Shown here in pieces: positions 57,183-64,000 of a DNA stretch of 64,000 bases. Position 1 is the first letter of the stretch; each line of letters starts with the position of its first letter. The stretch spans positions 1 through 64,000 of the forward strand of contig DXEW01000020.1 in assembly GCA_019114755.1 (NCBI GenBank). Direction: 5' to 3'. The DNA is from Candidatus Borkfalkia faecavium (GTDB lineage: Bacteria; Bacillota; Clostridia; Christensenellales; Borkfalkiaceae). The notes under the pieces were generated by a model. The model was not told the origin of the DNA. It saw only the letters and a list, made by a program, of their open reading frames with translations, and did no database searches. The translations under genes were made by a program, and so were the position numbers.

Positions 57183-58558
57183 TGGACATGCCCGATATCC
57201 TCTCCCTCTATGTGCGGGTCATCCTCGAATTTATTTTGGAAATGACGGTGTTCTGCGCCCTCACTTCCTGCCGCCTGCAGCGGGCGCGGTACTTTGCCCT
57301 GCGCGTCGTCTGCGGCATGGCAGGCATGGCGGCGGCGGGCTTTGGCATCAGCTTTTTCTATGCCGCCTTCGGCGCCACCGTCTGGGGCAGGATCGCCGTA
57401 TATATCGTGCTCTTCCTCTTATTTACGGGATATATGCGCCTCTGCTTTGACGAGCCGTACAAGATCGTGCTGTTTTGCTGCAGTTACGCCTATGCGGCGC
57501 AGAACCTGGTATACAAGCTGTTCCTCTTCTTTTGGAGCATCGGCGAAGAGTTCCGCCTCTACGACGGCTGGGGAAATCATTTCGAGCTCTTCTACCGCCT
57601 CTTCTATTATCTCTTCTTCGCGGCGGCCGCGGCGGCGGCGTACTTTTTGTTCATCCGCCCGCTCACCCGCCGCCTTTCGGAACGGCAGCTGAATTTCCGC
57701 ACCTTCATCATCTCCGTCATCGTGCTCGGCATCACCGTCATCCTCTGTTCGATAGACGACATCTTTTTTGCCAAACTCAGCGACTACCGCGAGAACCGCT
57801 ACGAAAATTTTGACTACTTCGTACTCAGCCAGACGGGCCACGCCTTCTCCGTCGTCTGCTGCGCCCTGGTGATGATGCTCATCTCCCGCACGGTGGAGCG
57901 GCGCGAATTGCAGGAAGAGCTCTCGTACCTGCAATACGAGATGCGCCAGCGCGAACAGCAGTACGAGATCTCGAAAGACACCATCGACCTCATCAACGTC
58001 AAGTGTCACGATATCAAATATAAGCTCGGCTCGCTGCTGGCGGGGCAGGGGCAGGGGAGCGAAAACGCCGTCAGCGACCTGTACGAGAGCATCTCCATCT
58101 ACGACACCAAGGTCTCCACCGGCAACGACTTATTAGACGTGCTGCTCACCGAAAAGAGCCTCTACTGCGAACAGCACGGCATCACCTTTTCCTGCCTGGC
58201 GCAGGGCGAAAAGCTCGCCTTTATGGACCGCGGCGACCTCTTCTGCCTGTTCGGCAACATCATCGACAACGCCCTCGAAGCCGTCCGCGGCCTGCCCGAG
58301 CGGGAAAAGCGGGTCATCAACCTCTCCGTCAAGAGCAAAAACGACCTGCTCATCGTGCAGGAAGAAAACTACTTCGGCGGGCAGCTCTCCTTCAAAGACG
58401 GCCTGCCCGTCACCACCAAGGAAGACAAAAACTACCACGGCTTCGGCACCCGCTCCATCCGCATGATTGCCCGCAAGTACGGGGGAGAACTGACCACGGG
58501 CGTTTCCGGCGACGTGTTCCACCTCAACATCATCTTCAGCATGGGCGAGGCAAGGTGA
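57182..58558 (+). CDS. HK-4: GHKL sensor kinase
   Basis: Multi-TM; LINVKCHDIKYKL; LFGNIIDNALEAV; YHGFGTRSIRM; overlaps RR-4 stop. Confidence 0.92.
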   Translation: MDMPDILSLYVRVILEFILEMTVFCALTSCRLQRARYFALRVVCGMAGMAAAGFGISFFYAAFGATVWGRIAVYIVLFLLFTGYMRLCFDEPYKIVLFCCSYAYAAQNLVYKLFLFFWSIGEEFRLYDGWGNHFELFYRLFYYLFFAAAAAAAYFLFIRPLTRRLSERQLNFRTFIISVIVLGITVILCSIDDIFFAKLSDYRENRYENFDYFVLSQTGHAFSVVCCALVMMLISRTVERRELQEELSYLQYEMRQREQQYEISKDTIDLINVKCHDIKYKLGSLLAGQGQGSENAVSDLYESISIYDTKVSTGNDLLDVLLTEKSLYCEQHGITFSCLAQGEKLAFMDRGDLFCLFGNIIDNALEAVRGLPEREKRVINLSVKSKNDLLIVQEENYFGGQLSFKDGLPVTTKEDKNYHGFGTRSIRMIARKYGGELTTGVSGDVFHLNIIFSMGEAR

Positions 58559-58764
58559 GCGGCCTTTGCAGGGGCCGTTCCTGCTCCCGGCGGAGAGCTG
58601 CCTCTTCCCGCTCTCTTTCTGCCGCTCTGGCTCGGCCGACGGTGCCGATGCGGCCAACGCGGAAAAATGCAGAAAACCGCCTCGGAATTTGCAGAACAAG
58701 TAAAAAAAACGACAGTTTAAGCAGCGCCCGCCTACAGCGCGCGTTTTTCTGTTATACTGGAGCC

Positions 58765-59547
58765 ATGAAACGAGAAAGGAGCAAAAGCAATATCCACCAT
58801 AAGATTGGCGCGCTGCTGTGCGCGGCGCTCTGTTGTACGGGGTTTGCCGGCTGTTCGCCTGCACCCAGCACGCCGCAGCATTCCGCCGCAGGTATTCCGG
58901 ACCGTTTCACGGCGGAAGAGGACAAGATCGCCGTGTTTTCGCAAGGAGATGCGGACGGCTTTTTTGCGGCGGACGGGTGGAAGAACGGGTTTCCGTTCAA
59001 CTGTCATTGGAAAGGCGAGTGTATCCGCTTTGACGGCGGGGTCATGAGCATGACGGTGCGGCAGGAAGAAGACGGTTCCTTTTCGGGCGCCGAATACCGA
59101 TCTCGCTCTTATTTTTCATACGGCTATTATTCGGTCAACATGAAGGCTGCCAAGTGTTCCGGTGTCATCTCTTCTTTTTTTACGTATACGGGGCATCCGT
59201 GGGACGAGATCGACATCGAATTTTTGGGCAAAGACACGACCGGCATCCAGCTGAATTATTATACGAACGGCGTCGGCGGGCACGAATATTTCTATCGCCT
59301 CGGCTTTGACGGAGCGGAAGATTTTCACGAATACGGTTTCGACTGGCAGCCCGATTCGATCACCTGGTATGTAGACGGCAAGGCCGTATACCGCGCCACC
59401 GAAGAAATCCCTTCTGCGGATGCGCAGATCATGATGAACGTATGGAACGGCGAAGGCGAAGGCTTTACGGAGTGGTGTGGCCCGCTGGATACAGGCGCAT
59501 TGCCGGCGACGGCGCAGTACGAATGGATCGCATACCGCGCGGCATAA
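58765..59547 (+). CDS. GH16 beta-glucanase (lichenase-like) lipoprotein
   Basis: Lipobox FAGC; catalytic HPWDEIDIEFLGKD; FHEYGFDWQPDSITWYVDGK. Confidence 0.92.
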   Translation: MKRERSKSNIHHKIGALLCAALCCTGFAGCSPAPSTPQHSAAGIPDRFTAEEDKIAVFSQGDADGFFAADGWKNGFPFNCHWKGECIRFDGGVMSMTVRQEEDGSFSGAEYRSRSYFSYGYYSVNMKAAKCSGVISSFFTYTGHPWDEIDIEFLGKDTTGIQLNYYTNGVGGHEYFYRLGFDGAEDFHEYGFDWQPDSITWYVDGKAVYRATEEIPSADAQIMMNVWNGEGEGFTEWCGPLDTGALPATAQYEWIAYRAA

Positions 59548-59592
59548 GTCCGCTTTGGTATATAAACAAGAATTTTATTAAGGAGGAATTGT

Positions 59593-62199
59593 ATGAAGAG
59601 CAAGACGAAAAAGCTGCTCGCCATCGGGCTTTCGCTGGCATTGGCGGCAGGCTGCACTATGGTGCTGTCCGCATGCGACCCCGAAGAGGAGCCGCCCGTG
59701 CTGACGGATGAGCCGTTGGCGGGCGAAACGGTGGCAGACTTTACCCAAGGGGAGTCTGAGCGCTTCTTCTCTTCGGACGGCTGGACCAACGGCAGCGTGT
59801 TCAACACCTGGTGGTCGGGCAGCAACGTGCTGTATGAAGACGGCGTGATGCAACTGACCATCGACGAGAACCCCGACGGCTCGGAAGAGAACAACAACGA
59901 GTACTTCGGCGGCGAGGCGCGCTCGCACGAGTGGTACGGCTACGGCGACTTTGAAGTGCGCATGAAGCCCGCCAAAAAAGCGGGCACGGCGAGCACCTTC
60001 TTCACCTGCACCGGCGATTACGACACCAACCTCGAAGGCGAAAAGAATCCTTGGGATGAGATCGACATCGAGTTTTTGGGCAAAGACACCACGCAGGTGC
60101 AGTTCAACTACTATGTGAACGGCCAGGGCGGGCACGAGTACATGTACGATCTCGGGTTCGACGCTTCCGAAGAGTTCCATAACTACGGCTTCCGCTGGAC
60201 GGAAGACTATATCTGCTGGTTCGTGGACGGCGAGCCCGTGCACAAGGTAGAGGCGAGCGAAGGCAACCCCATGCCCGCCGCTGCGGGGCGCATCCTCATG
60301 AACTACTGGTGCGGCACCTCCGAGGCGGAGGGTTGGATGGGCGCGTACAGCGACCCCGGCGACGAAGGCCCCGTATATGAATGGGTCAAGACCAGCGGCG
60401 ACGTGTACATGAGCGACATCAAGGAAGAAGAAGAGGGCAATGTGCCCGAAGTTCCGGAAGGGACGGAGGCGCAGAAGCTGCTGTTCAACGGCGACTCCTA
60501 TGAAAGCGACGCCGCAGAGGCGGCGGAGACGGTCACCCTGACCTACGAAAACATTGGCGGCGGCTCCTATCAGCCCGCCAGCGCCGACATCGCCGCCGTG
60601 GCGGGGGAACACAACACCTTCACCGCTAAGATCAAGAACAACGGCACCGAGGCGGTGCAGGCGCGCTTCGATATCCTGGGCGCCAACCAAAACCCGCCGC
60701 CCGAGGGGCTGAACACGGCGGCGGTCAACCTCTCCGCAGTCAAGGCGGACGGCACGCAGCTGCGCACCGATACCGACTGGGGCGGTTCGTTCATCGACCT
60801 CGCGGCAGGGGAAGAGGCGGTCGTCTTCATCACTTATAACAATGCCGACGCCGTGCGCGGGGCGGTGACCACCCTCAACGTGTTCTTAGACAGCGCCCGC
60901 GGCGACGAAAATACATACAGCGGCAGCGTCACCCTGTCCGAGATGATGTTCTTCACGAACGAGGGCGCGGTTCAGCCCGGCGTGCCCGGCGGTTCCGACT
61001 CCTCCGTGCAGATCAACGGCGCGGATATCCCCGTGCAGGGCAACGACTACACCGTCACCGTCGGCGAGGACAACGCCATGCACGTCACTTATACGGGCAT
61101 CCAGGGCGCCACCTATAAAAACGTAAACATCACCGATATCTCCGCCGTCGCCAAAGACAACAATACCTTCACCGCCAAAGTCACCAACAACGGCAGCGAA
61201 ACGCTGACTTTGCGCATCGACGTGATGGCGAACGAGCAGGTCACGCCCAATACCAAGGCGTGCAACATCTCCGCCACCATGGACGGGCAGGCGGTGTATA
61301 CCGACCGCGAGTGGGGCGGCTCCACCTTCGAGATCGCCGCCGGCAAAACGGTCACCGTCAAGGTCGTGTACGACGCCTCTTACGGCCCGCAGAGCCTGCA
61401 GATGATGTTCGATTCTTCCATTTATGAAGATACCGCCGTCCACAGCGGCGACGTCACCGTCGCCGAAATGGCGTTTTCAAAGGCTTCGGCGCCCGCGCCC
61501 GACCCCGTGCCCGAACCGGAGCCGGAGCAGCCGGGCGAAGGCGAAACCGAACAGCCCGAACAGCCGGGCGAAGGAGAAACGGAGCAGCCGGGTGAAGGCG
61601 GCGAAGAGCCCGAGCAGCCGGGCGAAGAGGAAATGACCGAAACGCCCATCGACCTGACGCAGGACACCATCGCCGGCAACGTCGGCGAAGGGAACGTGTA
61701 TACGGCAGAGGTCACGGAAGAGGGCGCGCTGAACGTCGCCTATACCGACCTGGCGGGCGGGCAATATGAAAACGTCAAATTCTCCGTCGCCGAGATCGCG
61801 GGCGAGAGCACGGTGTTCTCTCTGAAAGTCACCAATAACGGCAGCGAAAAAGTGACGCTGCGCATCAATATGCAGTCGGCAACGCAGGTGACGGAAAACA
61901 CCAATGCGTGCAACCTCTCCGCCACGATGGACGGGCAGGAAGTGTATACCGACCTGCAGTGGGGCGGCTCTAAGTTCGAGATCGAAGCGGGCAAGACCGT
62001 TTCCATCGAAGTCACCTTTGACGCGACGAAAGACCTGCAGAGCATCGAATTTATGATCGATTCCTGCATCGACGGCGATACGGGCGTCCATTCCGGCGAC
62101 GTGACCTTCTCCGAAATGAAGCTGCTCGCCGAAAAGGCCGAGCAGCCGGGCGAAGAGGAAACGGAGCAGTCCGAAGCGGACGCCGGCGCGGCCGCATAA
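59593..62199 (+). CDS. Multidomain GH16 beta-glucanase with three C-terminal CBM-like repeats
   Basis: NPWDEIDIEFLGKDT; three ...NTFTAKV.NNGSE.LTLRI...WGGS.FEIAAGKTV... repeats; PEPEPEQPGEGE linker. Confidence 0.9.
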   Translation: MKSKTKKLLAIGLSLALAAGCTMVLSACDPEEEPPVLTDEPLAGETVADFTQGESERFFSSDGWTNGSVFNTWWSGSNVLYEDGVMQLTIDENPDGSEENNNEYFGGEARSHEWYGYGDFEVRMKPAKKAGTASTFFTCTGDYDTNLEGEKNPWDEIDIEFLGKDTTQVQFNYYVNGQGGHEYMYDLGFDASEEFHNYGFRWTEDYICWFVDGEPVHKVEASEGNPMPAAAGRILMNYWCGTSEAEGWMGAYSDPGDEGPVYEWVKTSGDVYMSDIKEEEEGNVPEVPEGTEAQKLLFNGDSYESDAAEAAETVTLTYENIGGGSYQPASADIAAVAGEHNTFTAKIKNNGTEAVQARFDILGANQNPPPEGLNTAAVNLSAVKADGTQLRTDTDWGGSFIDLAAGEEAVVFITYNNADAVRGAVTTLNVFLDSARGDENTYSGSVTLSEMMFFTNEGAVQPGVPGGSDSSVQINGADIPVQGNDYTVTVGEDNAMHVTYTGIQGATYKNVNITDISAVAKDNNTFTAKVTNNGSETLTLRIDVMANEQVTPNTKACNISATMDGQAVYTDREWGGSTFEIAAGKTVTVKVVYDASYGPQSLQMMFDSSIYEDTAVHSGDVTVAEMAFSKASAPAPDPVPEPEPEQPGEGETEQPEQPGEGETEQPGEGGEEPEQPGEEEMTETPIDLTQDTIAGNVGEGNVYTAEVTEEGALNVAYTDLAGGQYENVKFSVAEIAGESTVFSLKVTNNGSEKVTLRINMQSATQVTENTNACNLSATMDGQEVYTDLQWGGSKFEIEAGKTVSIEVTFDATKDLQSIEFMIDSCIDGDTGVHSGDVTFSEMKLLAEKAEQPGEEETEQSEADAGAAA

Positions 62200-62284
62200 A
62201 GCGCGGCAGCTGCAGGCACGGCCTGTTTTTGCAGGCACACTATAAATAAGCGGGGTATCCCGCCAACATCAAAGGGGATCTGAT

Positions 62285-64000
62285 ATGAAAGAAAACAAGA
62301 AAAATCTCAGCCTCATCCTCATGTCGGTCGGCATGGCGCTCATTTTGGCGTTTTCCATCGTCGTCAACGTGCTGGCGTTGGGGCAGTTCGACAACATTCT
62401 CACCCAGTTCTTCCGCAAATCGCCCGACAGCCTCGCAGGCGACACGTTGGGCGCGGACGTAGACTATTATGAAAGCGACTTCGGCAGCGCCGCCGAGCTG
62501 TACGCCTATGAAGAAGAGGTGGTCGCCGAGATCGCGCAGGAGGGCGTCACGCTCCTCAAAAACGACGGCGTTTTGCCCCTGGCGGAAGGCACCACGCTCA
62601 GCCTGTTCAGCCATTCTTCGGTAGACCTGGTCAGCGGCGGCTCCGGCTCGGGCTCGGGCAGCTTCGAGCTGACGGCAAAGCTCAAAGAGGGGCTGGAAGG
62701 CGCGGGCTTAAAAGTCAACGAGTCTTTGTGGAACTTCTATGAAAGCGGCGCCGGCTCTTCGTATACGCGCGGCATCGGCGTCATCAACTACGGCCTCGGC
62801 GCCGACTGGCGCATCAACGAATGCCCGCTCAGCGTCATCACCGCCGATCATTCCCTGACCTCCACCTTCGGCGGCACCACCGCCATGTTCGTCCTCTCCC
62901 GCACGGGCGGCGAGGGCGGCGACGAGGCGCGCGACATGGCTGCCTTCGGCGGCAAGTCCGGCCAGCATTATCTCGAGCCGGACGAGACGGAGCTGGAGAT
63001 CATCTCTTACCTCAACGACACCTTCGACGACGTCATCCTGCTCGTCAACTGCAACAACGCGATGGAGCTGGGCTGGGTGGAAGAGTACGAGAACATCTCC
63101 GCCGTCGTCAACATGCCGGGTGCGGGGCGCACGGGCGTGTACGGCCTCGGCCGCGCGCTGGTCGGCAAGGACAAAGACGGCAAGCAGATCTCGCCGTCCG
63201 GCCACCTCGTCGATACCTTCGTGTACGACAACTTCTCTTCCCCCGCCATGCAGAACATGGGCGACTACAACTACGAGGGGACAGATTACTATTACGTCAA
63301 CTACGCCGAGGGCATCTACATCGGCTATAAGTACTACGAGACCCGCTACGAAGACGTGGTCACCTCCCGCGAAGGCGCAGGCAGCTACGACTACGCCTCC
63401 ACGGTGACCTATCCCTTCGGCTACGGCCTTTCCTACACCACCTTCGAATGGTCCGATTTCTCCATGACCCCCGCCGACGAAGATGGCAACATGACCGTCT
63501 CCGTCACCGTCACCAACACGGGCGACTATTACGGCAAAGACGTGGTGCAGGTGTATGTGCAGTCCCCGTACACCGAGTACGACATCGAACACGGGGTGGA
63601 AAAGGCGGCGGTCACCCTCGTCGGCTTCGATAAGACCAAAAACCTCGCCCCGGACGAATCGCAGACGCTGGAGATCGCCGTCAACGCCGAAGACTTCGCT
63701 TCTTACGACGCCGAAGGCTATAAAACGTATATCCTCGAAGAGGGCGACTACTATGTGACCGCGGCGGAAGACGCGCACAAGGCGGTCAACAACATCCTCG
63801 CGGCAAGGAGCGAAGGGGGCGATGCTTCCGTCGACCTTTCCAAGATGGTGGGGGATAGCGACGCATCCTTCGTCGGTACCTATGTGCAGGCGGAAACGGA
63901 CGCCGAAACGTACGCTTCCTATGCCAACGAAAACGGCGAAGGGGAGATCACCAACCGCTTCGACTATTCCACCATCGAAGGCGCCGTCTACCTCTCCCGT
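62285..64000 (+). CDS. GH3-4: membrane-anchored permuted GH3 glycosidase, 3' truncated by window end
   Basis: Open frame from ATG 62285 to 64000; N-terminal TM; IAQEGVTLLKNDGVLPL; FGYGLSYTTFEW; catalytic half beyond window. Confidence 0.85.
   Translation, partial: MKENKKNLSLILMSVGMALILAFSIVVNVLALGQFDNILTQFFRKSPDSLAGDTLGADVDYYESDFGSAAELYAYEEEVVAEIAQEGVTLLKNDGVLPLAEGTTLSLFSHSSVDLVSGGSGSGSGSFELTAKLKEGLEGAGLKVNESLWNFYESGAGSSYTRGIGVINYGLGADWRINECPLSVITADHSLTSTFGGTTAMFVLSRTGGEGGDEARDMAAFGGKSGQHYLEPDETELEIISYLNDTFDDVILLVNCNNAMELGWVEEYENISAVVNMPGAGRTGVYGLGRALVGKDKDGKQISPSGHLVDTFVYDNFSSPAMQNMGDYNYEGTDYYYVNYAEGIYIGYKYYETRYEDVVTSREGAGSYDYASTVTYPFGYGLSYTTFEWSDFSMTPADEDGNMTVSVTVTNTGDYYGKDVVQVYVQSPYTEYDIEHGVEKAAVTLVGFDKTKNLAPDESQTLEIAVNAEDFASYDAEGYKTYILEEGDYYVTAAEDAHKAVNNILAARSEGGDASVDLSKMVGDSDASFVGTYVQAETDAETYASYANENGEGEITNRFDYSTIEGAVYLSR

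Overview
64 kb of high-GC, Bacillota/Clostridia-like DNA, read by eye only (no database search run). (1) About 1-12.9 kb is the distal part of an integrative conjugative element: VirD4/TraG coupling protein (5' end cut by the window), TrbL/VirB6-like protein, VirB4 ATPase with a PrgI-like N-terminus, a VirB2-like two-TM protein, two Cys/His-repeat surface proteins, and a large serine recombinase. (2) About 13-64 kb is chromosomal-looking. Four copies of a module recur: a LytTR response regulator, a GHKL (AgrC-like) kinase, and a membrane-anchored domain-permuted GH3 glycosidase. Two copies also carry a coupled 4-TM protein, and the fourth carries two GH16 beta-glucanases; the last GH3 runs off the window. 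(3) Between modules lie a capsule/teichoic-type cluster (glf, ABC export pair, GT4, sugar transferase), a GntR-ABC operon, a heterodimeric ABC exporter, a BclA-like collagen protein, a GT2, an ECF sigma operon, tRNA-Arg(CCG) and tRNA-Ser(TGA). Main leads: (a) the repeated TCS-GH3 modules with module-specific ~20-bp-spaced direct repeats at GH3 promoters, plus an orphan copy that may drive a small RNA; (b) a VirB2-pilin-like domain fused to the C-terminus of a 12-13-repeat putative Zn-bead adhesin in the ICE; (c) inverted/direct partial copies of tRNA 3' ends; (d) a triplicated start region of one kinase and a frameshift in another.
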